DNA of 64,000 nt, taken from NCBI RefSeq assembly GCF_022842375.1, contig NZ_JALHPR010000015.1:48840-112839 (forward strand), written 5' to 3'. Below are positions 41,472 through 49,306 of the stretch, piece by piece (positions within the stretch are counted from its first letter, which is position 1; every line of letters starts with the position of its first letter). The notes below the pieces were generated by a model. It worked only from the letters and a program-made list of their open reading frames with translations, searched no databases and had not been told where the DNA came from. This DNA comes from Elioraea sp. GTDB taxonomy: Bacteria; Pseudomonadota; Alphaproteobacteria; Acetobacterales; Acetobacteraceae. The position numbers and the translations under genes were made by a program.

Positions 41472-43279
41472 GCAGCGCATCGCCAGCGATCGACGGCCAC
41501 GACCGCACGAGCGCATCCCTTCCTCGCTTCCTGCGGCGTCCGCCAAGGCACCTGTTCTTCACGGGCAAGGGTGGAGTCGGCAAGACGTCCATCGCCTGTG
41601 CCACCGCCCTCGCTCTTGCCGATGCCGGCAAGCGCGTGTTGCTCGTCAGCACCGACCCCGCCTCCAATCTCGACGAGATGCTCGGCACGGCCTTGTCGCG
41701 AACGCCGCGCGCGGTGGCGGGAGCAGCTGGGCTTTCCGCGCTCAACATCGACCCCGACGCCGCGGCGGAGGCCTATCGGGCACGCGTGCTCGCGCAGATG
41801 GCGGGGGCCAGCGACACCGAGCGGGCAACGGTGATCGAACAGCTCTCCGGTGCCTGCACCACCGAGGTCGCTGCCTTCGACGAGTTCGCAGCCCTGCTGG
41901 CTGGCCAGGACGGTGCGTATGACCACATCGTGTTCGACACCGCGCCGACCGGCCACACGCTGCGCCTGCTGAGCCTGCCTGCCGCGTGGACCGGGTTTCT
42001 CGAAGCAAACGAGGCGGGCGCCTCGTGTCTCGGGCCCCATTCAGGCCTCAAGACGCAGGAGCAGCGATTCCGCGATGCGATGCGTGCGCTGGGCGATGCT
42101 GGCATGACGGCCATCATCCTCGTCACGCGTCCCGAAGCGGGTGCGCTTGCCGAAGCCGCGCGCAGCGCGGATGAGCTGAATGCCCTCGGCCTCGCCAATC
42201 AGAGCCTCATGGTCAACGGCGTGTTCCATGCGCAGCGAGCTGACGATGCCGTCGCAGCCGCGCTCGAGGCCCGCGCGCATAATGCGCTGGCGACGATGCC
42301 CGAACCGCTGCGCGCCCTCCCGCGTGACGAACTGCCCCTGCGTGGCTTCGACATGGTCGGACTTGCCCCTCTGCGCGCGCTGTTCTCGGGGCGAGAGCCC
42401 GAGCCTGCACCTGAGCCAGCGCCTTCATCTTCTGCCATACGGCGCGTCAGCCCGCCCCCCCTCCCCGCGCTCGTCCACGACCTCGCCGCGCAAGGCCGCG
42501 GCCTCGTCATGGTCATGGGCAAGGGCGGTGTCGGCAAGACGACGCTTGCGGCGGCGATCGCCGTCGGCCTCGTCGCGCGCGGCCACGGCGTGCACCTGAG
42601 CACGACCGATCCGGCCGCGCATCTCGCGATGGCGCTCGACGGAGAAATGCCTGGGCTGCGCGTCGACCGGATCGACCCGAAGGCGGAGACCGACCGATAC
42701 GTCGCGCGGATCATGGACACGCGCGGTCGTGGCCTGGACGAGGCCGGCCGTGCACTGCTGCGCGAGGACCTGCGCTCTCCCTGCACCGAGGAGGTGGCCG
42801 TGTTCCACGCCTTCTCGCGCATCGTGGCCGAGGCGCGCAGCGGCTTCGTCGTGCTCGATACCGCACCGACGGGCCATACCCTGCTGCTGATGGACGCGGC
42901 CGGCGCCTATCACCGCCAGATGCTGCACGACCTCGAGGATGCGCACGCAGCCGGGCGCATCGTGACGCCACTGATGCGCCTGCGCGATCCGGAACACACC
43001 CGGATCCTTCTCGTGACGCTCGCCGAGACCACGCCCGTCTCGGAAGCGTCGTCACTGCAGGACGACCTTCGCCGCGCCGGGATCGAACCCTATGCGTGGA
43101 TCGTCAACCGCACGCTGATCGGCAGCGGCACGGCAGACCCGCTCCTGCTGCGCAGGATGGAGGCAGAGGCAGCTCAGATCGAGCGGGTGCAGTCTGGCCT
43201 CGCGACACGAAGCTTCGTGCTGCCGATGCAGATCGACGCACCATCCGGGATCCACAGGCTGAGCCGCCTGACGGCGTGA
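41468..43279 (+). CDS. arsA: ArsA arsenical pump-driving ATPase (two-domain)
   Basis: A 603-residue ATPase with two homologous halves. Each has a deviant P-loop (GKGGVGKTS near residue 34, GKGGVGKTT near 351) and the DTAPTGHTLRLL / DTAPTGHTLLLM signature that senses metalloid binding. The three As(III)-binding cysteines of E. coli ArsA have counterparts in SGACTTEVA, GASCLGP and RSPCTEEVA. It would energise arsenite efflux through an ArsB/ACR3-type channel; ACR3 genes lie at 35.4 and 63.2 kb, but ArsB and ArsD are not next to it. It starts with GTG inside the thiolase stop. Confidence 0.93.
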   Translation: MSSASPAIDGHDRTSASLPRFLRRPPRHLFFTGKGGVGKTSIACATALALADAGKRVLLVSTDPASNLDEMLGTALSRTPRAVAGAAGLSALNIDPDAAAEAYRARVLAQMAGASDTERATVIEQLSGACTTEVAAFDEFAALLAGQDGAYDHIVFDTAPTGHTLRLLSLPAAWTGFLEANEAGASCLGPHSGLKTQEQRFRDAMRALGDAGMTAIILVTRPEAGALAEAARSADELNALGLANQSLMVNGVFHAQRADDAVAAALEARAHNALATMPEPLRALPRDELPLRGFDMVGLAPLRALFSGREPEPAPEPAPSSSAIRRVSPPPLPALVHDLAAQGRGLVMVMGKGGVGKTTLAAAIAVGLVARGHGVHLSTTDPAAHLAMALDGEMPGLRVDRIDPKAETDRYVARIMDTRGRGLDEAGRALLREDLRSPCTEEVAVFHAFSRIVAEARSGFVVLDTAPTGHTLLLMDAAGAYHRQMLHDLEDAHAAGRIVTPLMRLRDPEHTRILLVTLAETTPVSEASSLQDDLRRAGIEPYAWIVNRTLIGSGTADPLLLRRMEAEAAQIERVQSGLATRSFVLPMQIDAPSGIHRLSRLTA

Positions 43280-43373
43280 CGAGCATCGGGCCGCCGCTGT
43301 TCTGGCATGGTCGGAACCGGACCCCTCGCGGTTGAGTTCCTATGCAGAATGGCGCTCGGCTGAGGAGGATCGA

Positions 43374-43617
43374 ATGAACGACGTGCAGGTCGTCGGCTCG
43401 GCCTGCAATTGCTGCGATGCCGCGGTGGCTGTGGCGAGGAACTGCCGCCGCGACGGTTGGCGTGGAGGTCCCTGTCGAGAACGTGACCGACGTCGCAGTG
43501 ATCGCCGGCTCTGGCTTCGCCTGGACGCCGTGCATGGCGGTCGATTGCACGGTCATGCACGCGAGCGGCCCGCGGACGCCGGAGGATCTGGTACTCTGGA
43601 TCACAGCAGGACGGTAG
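43374..43617 (+). pseudogene. thioredoxin_3-family (redox-active disulfide) protein, frameshifted
   Basis: After AGGAGGATCGA the ATG at 43374 opens MNDVQVVGSACNCCDAAVAVARN, the N-terminus of the small thioredoxin-like family found beside ars and permease genes. At about 43440 the reading must move one base to continue as AAATVGVEVPVENVTDVAVIAGSGFAWTPCMAVDCTVMHASGPRTPEDLVLWI to the stop at 43617. Together the two parts give a full-length domain of about 80 residues with extra cysteines (CNCC, PC, DC). It is either a single-base deletion or a programmed shift. It lies between arsA and the metal ATPase. Confidence 0.65.
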
Positions 43618-43648
43618 CGGCGGTGCGGCGCGCAACGGCCGCACTGCG

Positions 43649-46108
43649 ATGAGCGACACGCAGGCGCCGCACCTCAGGCTTGATCTCGCCATCGTGCTGC
43701 CTGACGCTCCCGGCGAAGCCGATGCCTGTGTCGGGCGGCTGATCAACGACATCTCCGCCCGGGAGGGGATCGGGCAGGTGCATGTCCTGCCCGCAGCCGG
43801 TGAACAACCCGCGCAGCTTTGCATCCATTACGATCCTGCCGTTGCAAGCCTCGCCCGCGTGCGCGAGATCACCGAGGCGGCAGGCGCGGCGCTGACCGAA
43901 CGTTTCGGCCACGTGCTGTGGGACGTGGAGGGGCTTGCGAACGAGCGTCGTGCACGCACGGTCACTGACCTGCTGTCGCGGCTGCCTGGGGTCATGGAGG
44001 CGGATGCTTCGGCGGCCGGGCCTGTGCGGATCGAGTTCGACCGCACGGCCACGTCTGAGGGCGCCCTGCGCAGCGCACTGGGCAGCATGGGCGTGTCGGT
44101 GCACGGCGGTGGTGCGCCACACGTGGAACCCGGACCTGAGCATGATCACGAGCACGAACATGGCGGGCCGTTCGGCGCGAACTCGGAACTGATCTTCGCG
44201 CTGCTGAGCGGGGCGTTCCTGATTTCGGGCTATCTGGCCTCGTGGCTGTCTGGCGCTCCAGCATGGCTTCCCATGGCGCTCTACATTGGCGCCTATGTTT
44301 TCGGCGGCTACTACACCCTGCGCGAGGCCATCGACACGCTCCGACTTGGCCGGTTCGAGATCGACACGCTCATGCTCGTCGCTGCGGCGGGCGCTGCGGC
44401 GCTCGACAAATGGGCAGAGGGCGCGCTGCTGCTGTTCCTGTTCAGCATCGGCCATGCGCTGGAACACTATGCCATGGGCCGCGCGCGGCGGGCCATTGAA
44501 GCCCTGGCAGACCTCGCCCCACCCACCGCCGAGCTGCGCCGTGACGGCGCGGTGCGCGAGATGCCGGTGGCCGAACTGGTGATCGGCGACACCATCATCG
44601 TGCGGCCCAACACCCGCATCCCCGCCGATGGGTTCGTGTCCCTTGGCGAAAGCAGCGTCGACCAGGCGCCGATCACCGGCGAGAGCGTGTCGGTCGACAA
44701 GCGTGCGGTGGAGAATGCCGCACGCGCGGCGTTGCGCCCTGACGGGCTGCCGGCGGAGAACCGTGTCTATGCTGGCACCATCAATGGCGCCGGCGTGCTG
44801 GAGGTGCAGGTCATTCGCCTGGCCGCCGACACCTCGCTCGCGCGTTTGGTACGTATGGTGAACGAGGCCGAGGCGCAGAAATCGCCGACGCAGCGCTTCA
44901 CCGATCGGTTCGAGCGCATCTTCGTGCCGGTGGTGCTGGCTTCGGTCATCGTGCTCCTGTTCGCCTGGGTCGTCATCGACGAGGGCTTCGGCGAAAGCTT
45001 CTATCGCGCCATGGCGGTGCTCGTTGCGGCCAGCCCTTGCGCGCTCGCCATCTCGACGCCGAGCGCCGTGCTCTCGGGCATCGCACGCGCCGCGCGCGGT
45101 GGTGTGCTGGTGAAAGGCGGCGGGCCGCTGGAAAACCTCGGCAAGCTCCAAGCGATCGCCTTCGACAAGACTGGCACACTGACCGAGGGCAAGCCACGGG
45201 TGACCGACGTGCTGGCGGCATCCGGCGTTGATGAGTGGGATCTGCTGAGGGTTGCGATGGCCGTCGAGGCGCTGAGCGACCACCCGCTCGCCGCCGCTGT
45301 GGTTCGCGATGGGCAGGCCAGACTTGGCGCTGGCGTCACAGTGGCTGACGCCACGGAGTTGCGCAGCATCACCGGACGCGGCCTGGCGGCGCGGATCGGC
45401 GCCGATGCGGTCTTCGTCGGCAAGATCGCACTGTTCGCGGACATCGAGGGGCCGCCCGTCACGCCCGAGGTCCGGGCCATGAGCGCTGACCTGGAGGAGC
45501 GCGGCCGCACCACCATGGTCGTGCGGCGGGGCGACCAGTACCTCGGTGCCATCGGCCTGATGGACACGCCGCGCGAGGCCGCAGCCGGGGTGATCCAGCG
45601 CCTTCGCACGCTCGGGATCTCCCGAATGGTGATGATGTCGGGCGACAACCGCCGAGTCGCCGAGGCGGTGTCGCAGCAGGTCGGGTTGGACGAGGCCTGG
45701 GGTGACCTGATGCCAGAGGACAAGGTCGCTGCCATCCAGCGCTTCCGGGCTGTACAGGAGGTGGCGATGGTCGGCGACGGCGTGAACGATGCACCGGCCA
45801 TGGCGCATGCGACGGTGGGCATTGCCATGGGTGCTGCCGGGTCGGATGTGGCGCTGGAGACGGCCGACGTGGCGCTGATGGGCGATGACCTGACACGCCT
45901 GCCCTTCGTGATCGGGCTGAGCCGGAGCACCAACCGCATCGTCCGGCAGAATCTCTGGATCAGCCTGGGCATGGTGGCAGTGCTGGTACCGGCGACGCTG
46001 CTCGGCCTGCAACTCGGCGCCGCGGTGGTGTTCCATGAAGGCTCGACGCTGCTGGTCGTGGCGAACGCACTGCGGCTCCTGGCGTACCGCGATCCGACCG
46101 CGACGTAA
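43649..46108 (+). CDS. P1B-4-type heavy-metal ATPase
   Basis: An 819-residue P-type ATPase. The N-terminus has two degenerate metal-binding-like domains (residues 5-75 and 80-150) and a histidine-rich EHDHEHEHGG. Phosphorylation site DKTGTLT (near 508), TGES, the SDHP nucleotide motif and MVGDGVNDAPAMA are intact. The transmembrane metal motif is SPC, with HEGST in the last part, the combination of the P1B-4 (Co/Fe/Ni) class rather than CPC Zn/Cd/Cu pumps. It would export a divalent metal. It follows the thioredoxin-like gene by 31 bp and may be transcribed with arsA. Confidence 0.9.
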   Translation: MSDTQAPHLRLDLAIVLPDAPGEADACVGRLINDISAREGIGQVHVLPAAGEQPAQLCIHYDPAVASLARVREITEAAGAALTERFGHVLWDVEGLANERRARTVTDLLSRLPGVMEADASAAGPVRIEFDRTATSEGALRSALGSMGVSVHGGGAPHVEPGPEHDHEHEHGGPFGANSELIFALLSGAFLISGYLASWLSGAPAWLPMALYIGAYVFGGYYTLREAIDTLRLGRFEIDTLMLVAAAGAAALDKWAEGALLLFLFSIGHALEHYAMGRARRAIEALADLAPPTAELRRDGAVREMPVAELVIGDTIIVRPNTRIPADGFVSLGESSVDQAPITGESVSVDKRAVENAARAALRPDGLPAENRVYAGTINGAGVLEVQVIRLAADTSLARLVRMVNEAEAQKSPTQRFTDRFERIFVPVVLASVIVLLFAWVVIDEGFGESFYRAMAVLVAASPCALAISTPSAVLSGIARAARGGVLVKGGGPLENLGKLQAIAFDKTGTLTEGKPRVTDVLAASGVDEWDLLRVAMAVEALSDHPLAAAVVRDGQARLGAGVTVADATELRSITGRGLAARIGADAVFVGKIALFADIEGPPVTPEVRAMSADLEERGRTTMVVRRGDQYLGAIGLMDTPREAAAGVIQRLRTLGISRMVMMSGDNRRVAEAVSQQVGLDEAWGDLMPEDKVAAIQRFRAVQEVAMVGDGVNDAPAMAHATVGIAMGAAGSDVALETADVALMGDDLTRLPFVIGLSRSTNRIVRQNLWISLGMVAVLVPATLLGLQLGAAVVFHEGSTLLVVANALRLLAYRDPTAT

Positions 46109-46116
46109 GCTTGGCG

Positions 46117-47328
46117 CTACTCTCCCCGCGCCTGCGCGAGCGCGGCCGCGTCACCTGGCTGAGCCGGCCTGAGTGCCAGAAGCGCCAAGGCGGCAAGCAG
46201 CGACAGCCCCGTTGTAAGGCCCAGGGCAGGTGCGACGCCGGAACGCTCCAGCAGCACGCCGAACAGGAACGGCGCGGCGGCCTGGAGGATGCGCGCAGGG
46301 GCCGCGAGAACACCCTGCCGCGCGCCATATCCGCTCGGCCCGAATACCGCGAGCGGCAGCGTTCCCTTGGCGATCGTCAGCACGCCATTGCCCATGCCGT
46401 GCAACACCGCGAAGGCACTTGCAGCACCACCACCGAAAAGCAGCAGAACAAGGGCGCCAAGCGGATGGCCGAGTGTCGCCAACCGCGCCGAGACGAGCGG
46501 ATGGAAGCGCCTGAGCAGGCCGAACTCCGCGAGACGCGCGGCCACCTGAGCCGGGCCGATCAGCGCTGCTGCGGCAACGGCACCGGCCGGGCTCGCGCCG
46601 GCCTCGCGCAGCAGCACAGGAAGATGTGCCGCCATGGCGCCGGTGACGAACCAGGTTGCCGCGAACACGAAGGCCAGCAGCGGCATCGCAAACCGTGACG
46701 GCGGAGCCGCATCGCCGCCCGCTGCCGCCTGCCGTTCCGGGGGCGGAGCATTCGGCACCAGCAGTGCATTCAGCGGCAAGCCGAGGCAGAGATGCAGCGC
46801 GGCCCAGCCCATGCAGGCACCGCGCCAGCCGAACGCCTCCTCCATCACCGCCGACAGGGGCCAGCCGACCGTGCTCGCGAAGCCCGCGATCAGGGTGATG
46901 CCGGTGATCGGCCCGCGCGCATTGCGGCCATAGAGACCAGCGAGCGTGGCAAAGCCCGCATCGTAGAGCCCCATTGCCATGCCGACGCCAAGCAGAAGCC
47001 ATGCAGCAAGCATCGTAAAGCCACCCTGCGCGCTGCCGAGTGCGACGAGCCCTGCCGCAAAGACGAAATTGGACAGCGCCAGGATTGGGCGGCCGCCGCG
47101 TCGATCGATGGCACGCCCCACCAACGGCCCGAGCAGGGCAGACAGCACGAGTGCCGCGGAGAAGGCACCGAACACGGCAGACGGCGTGATGCCGAGGTCG
47201 CGCGCCATCGGCCCAGCGAGGATGGCGGGCAGGTAGTAGGTCGAGGCCCAGGCGAGCGTCTGCGCTGTGCCGAGCGAGATGACGACGCGGCGCACCGCCG
47301 CCGGAGCGCCGCGTTCAACGTGAGGCAC
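46117..47328 (-). CDS. MFS exporter linked to the ArsO-like flavoprotein
   Basis: A 403-residue major-facilitator protein with 12 hydrophobic segments. It has SLGTAQTLAWASTYYLPAILAGPMARDLGI, the loop GRAIDRRGGRPILALSN (motif A type) and GVGMAMGLYDAGFATLAGLYGRNARGPITGITLIAGFASTVGWP. The start is GTG at 47328, five nucleotides after the flavoprotein stop; a longer upstream frame lies within that gene. It is probably co-transcribed with it and the substrate may be an arsenical, inferred from context only. Confidence 0.8.
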   Translation of the reverse strand: MPHVERGAPAAVRRVVISLGTAQTLAWASTYYLPAILAGPMARDLGITPSAVFGAFSAALVLSALLGPLVGRAIDRRGGRPILALSNFVFAAGLVALGSAQGGFTMLAAWLLLGVGMAMGLYDAGFATLAGLYGRNARGPITGITLIAGFASTVGWPLSAVMEEAFGWRGACMGWAALHLCLGLPLNALLVPNAPPPERQAAAGGDAAPPSRFAMPLLAFVFAATWFVTGAMAAHLPVLLREAGASPAGAVAAAALIGPAQVAARLAEFGLLRRFHPLVSARLATLGHPLGALVLLLFGGGAASAFAVLHGMGNGVLTIAKGTLPLAVFGPSGYGARQGVLAAPARILQAAAPFLFGVLLERSGVAPALGLTTGLSLLAALALLALRPAQPGDAAALAQARGE

Positions 47329-47333
47329 GCGCG

Positions 47334-48764
47334 TCAGCCGCAGCGACCGCTGCGCGGCTGCGCCGACAGGGGTGCGAGCACGGGACGTGGCGCAGCAGAA
47401 GCAGGGGCTGCGCAGCACGGCGCATCCGCGGGCAGATCCGGCTTCGCATCGCAGCAGACGCCTTGCGGCGTCGCAGGCGTGCAGCAGGGAGCCGTCGCCG
47501 CCTGGCGCGAGCGATCGGTCGAGCACACGCCCGTCTCGGGCAGGACGAGCTCGACGCGCCGTGCCGCCTCGATGTCTCCGGCAAGATAGGCCGCGATCGA
47601 GCGCACCTGCTCATGCCCCGTCGCAAGCAGGAAGGTCGGCGCGCGCCCGTAGCTCTTCATCCCGGCGATGTAGAAGCCGCTGTCGGGCTGGCGGAGTTCC
47701 GCCTCGCCATGCGGGCGTACCGTGCCGCAGGAGTGCGCGTTCGGGTCGATCAGCGGTGCGAGCGCAGGCGTCGCCTCCACCGCAGGGTCGAGCGAGAGGC
47801 GCACCTCGCGCAGGAAGGAGAGATCGGGCCGGAAGCCCGTGGCCACGATCATCTCATCCGCCATGACGGTGGTGCTGCGCCCGTCTTGTCGGCCGGTGAT
47901 GGCGAGCGCGCCGCCCTCACCTCCGATACGGTCGATCAGGAACGGCGCAAGCGCGGTGACGGCACCCTCCTCGATCAGGGCCATGGCGCGGGCACCCAGC
48001 GCGCCGCGCTCGGCAAGCCCGTCATTCGCGCCGCCGCCGAAATTGACCGCGGCCAGCGGCCGGCGGAAGGCCCAGAGGATACGCGTGCCGGGAACATCCT
48101 TGGCCAGTTCCACGAGATCGAGCACGGCGTTCATCGCCGAGTGCCCAGCGCCGACAACGAGCGTCGTCCTGCCGGCTTGGCGTGGGCGCGCGGCGCCAAG
48201 CACGTTGGGGATGCCGTAGGCGATGCGGTGTGCGTGCGCCGCCTCGCCCGGCGCAGGCAGCCCATGGCTGCCGGCCGGGTTCGGTGCCGACCAGGTGCCG
48301 GAACAGTCAATCACCGCGCTGGCTTCGATCTCCTCGATCCCGCTCGCGGTCTCGACCTGCAGCACGAATGGCGATGCCTCGCGGTCATGGCCGTTGCGCA
48401 GCCGGCCAAGGTCGCGCCGCGCGACGCCGATAACGCGCGCACCGGTGCGGATCCGGCTCTGCAAGGCCGCTGACGCGGCAAGCGGCGCGAGATACTGCGC
48501 GATGAGCTCCGCCCCGGTCGGGTAGACCGCTGCCGGCGGCAGGCGCCAGCCTTCCGCGATCAGCAGCGCGCGCGCGGCGCTGTCGACGTTGAACTCCCAC
48601 GGCGAGAACATGCGCACATGGGCCCAGGCGCGCACGGCGACGGCGATCGTGTCGCCGGCCTCGAGCACGAGCGGCGTGAGCCCGCGCGACACGAGCTGCG
48701 CTGCCGCCGCAAGGCCGATGGGGCCGGCGCCGATCACCACGACAGGGAGAGGGGGTGCGCTCAT
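47334..48764 (-). CDS. ArsO-like flavin monooxygenase with three vicinal cysteine pairs
   Basis: A 476-residue FAD/NADP flavoprotein of the ArsO type. The FAD site is VVVIGAGPIGLAAAAQLVSRGLTPLVLEAG, followed by WAHVRMFSPWEFNVD, then the second Rossmann motif TTLVVGAGHSAMNAVLDL and IVATGFRPDLSF. The C-terminal 70 residues are unusual: CC pairs in APCCTP, GVCCDA and APCCAAP within about 30 residues, plus further single cysteines, like the paired cysteines of ArsD. It probably oxidises or senses an arsenical. The ATG at 48764 has AAGGAG 7 nt upstream; a GTG at 48770 is the alternative. Confidence 0.8.
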   Translation of the reverse strand: MSAPPLPVVVIGAGPIGLAAAAQLVSRGLTPLVLEAGDTIAVAVRAWAHVRMFSPWEFNVDSAARALLIAEGWRLPPAAVYPTGAELIAQYLAPLAASAALQSRIRTGARVIGVARRDLGRLRNGHDREASPFVLQVETASGIEEIEASAVIDCSGTWSAPNPAGSHGLPAPGEAAHAHRIAYGIPNVLGAARPRQAGRTTLVVGAGHSAMNAVLDLVELAKDVPGTRILWAFRRPLAAVNFGGGANDGLAERGALGARAMALIEEGAVTALAPFLIDRIGGEGGALAITGRQDGRSTTVMADEMIVATGFRPDLSFLREVRLSLDPAVEATPALAPLIDPNAHSCGTVRPHGEAELRQPDSGFYIAGMKSYGRAPTFLLATGHEQVRSIAAYLAGDIEAARRVELVLPETGVCSTDRSRQAATAPCCTPATPQGVCCDAKPDLPADAPCCAAPASAAPRPVLAPLSAQPRSGRCG

Positions 48765-48775
48765 TGCCACGCTCC

Positions 48776-48802
48776 TTGATGCATCAACGATTGAGGTATT
48801 TA
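48776..48802 (-). promoter_or_regulatory. operator and -10 of the ArsO-MFS genes
   Basis: A perfect 12-bp palindrome TTGATGCATCAA (48776-48787) follows, on the minus strand, a -10-like TAAATA (48802-48797) by 9 nt, thus at +1, and touches the AAGGAG of the flavoprotein gene. A related site is at 49287-49298. Confidence 0.6.
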
Positions 48803-48825
48803 GCCACGATCATGGGCGTCGGCGG

Positions 48826-49263
48826 TCATGGGCAGCACGCCTTTCCGGACCGGGGGCGGCGCGGCTTCCGCGCGGCATCGGCGGCGGCAAACGCGCGCTG
48901 CGTGTCCTGCAGCGCCGCGGTCGCCTCCATCCAGGCATCCAGCGCGACGCGGAACGCCGCGCGGCCGGCATCGGTCAGCGCATAGACGCGGCGCTGGCGG
49001 CCCTGCACGACCTCCTCCTCGACGGTGACGAAGCCGCCCGTCTCGAACTCGCGGAGAACGGGATAGATCGTTCCCTCGGTCGGCGAACAGCACCCACCCG
49101 TGGCGCGCTCGACCGTGCGGGCGATGTCATAGCCGTGCATCGGCCCTTCGTGCAGCACACGGAGGATGAAGAACTTGGAGAGGCCCATCTTGATCGTGCC
49201 CGCCCAGTAGGCGCGGGACGCATAGTCGACGCGAGGGGCAGGAGCGGCACGGACGGCTTTCAT
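48826..49263 (-). CDS. PadR-family regulator with vicinal cysteine pairs
   Basis: A 145-residue PadR-type winged helix: LSKFFILRVLHEGPMHGYDIARTVERATGGCCSPTEGTIYPVLREFETGGFV, wing EEEVVQGRQRRVYALTDAGRAAFRVALDAW, then a short dimerisation helix. Ordinary PadR proteins have no cysteine pair here; this one has C58-C59 just before the recognition helix and C143-C144 at the very end (ACCP). Vicinal thiols in an arsenic context suggest a sensor of As(III)/Sb(III) that replaces ArsR. Matching operators lie before this gene and before the flavoprotein gene. Confidence 0.82.
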   Translation of the reverse strand: MKAVRAAPAPRVDYASRAYWAGTIKMGLSKFFILRVLHEGPMHGYDIARTVERATGGCCSPTEGTIYPVLREFETGGFVTVEEEVVQGRQRRVYALTDAGRAAFRVALDAWMEATAALQDTQRAFAAADAARKPRRPRSGKACCP

Positions 49264-49286
49264 GCCATGACCTTACCCATCGACCC

Positions 49287-49306
49287 TCTATGCATCAAGC
49301 ATTAAA
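49287..49306 (-). promoter_or_regulatory. operator and -10 of the PadR-type regulator
   Basis: At 49287-49298 the plus strand reads TCTATGCATCAA, 10 of 12 positions identical to the palindrome TTGATGCATCAA at 48776. It directly follows, on the minus strand, a -10-like TTTAAT (49306-49301). The same arrangement at both genes argues for one regulator. The ABC ATPase stop codon at 49307 abuts this promoter. Confidence 0.6.

Noticed and set aside
43601..46036. 811-codon minus-strand frame opposite the P1B-4 ATPase
   Set aside because: It is antisense to an intact P-type ATPase and has the amino-acid bias of a shadow frame.
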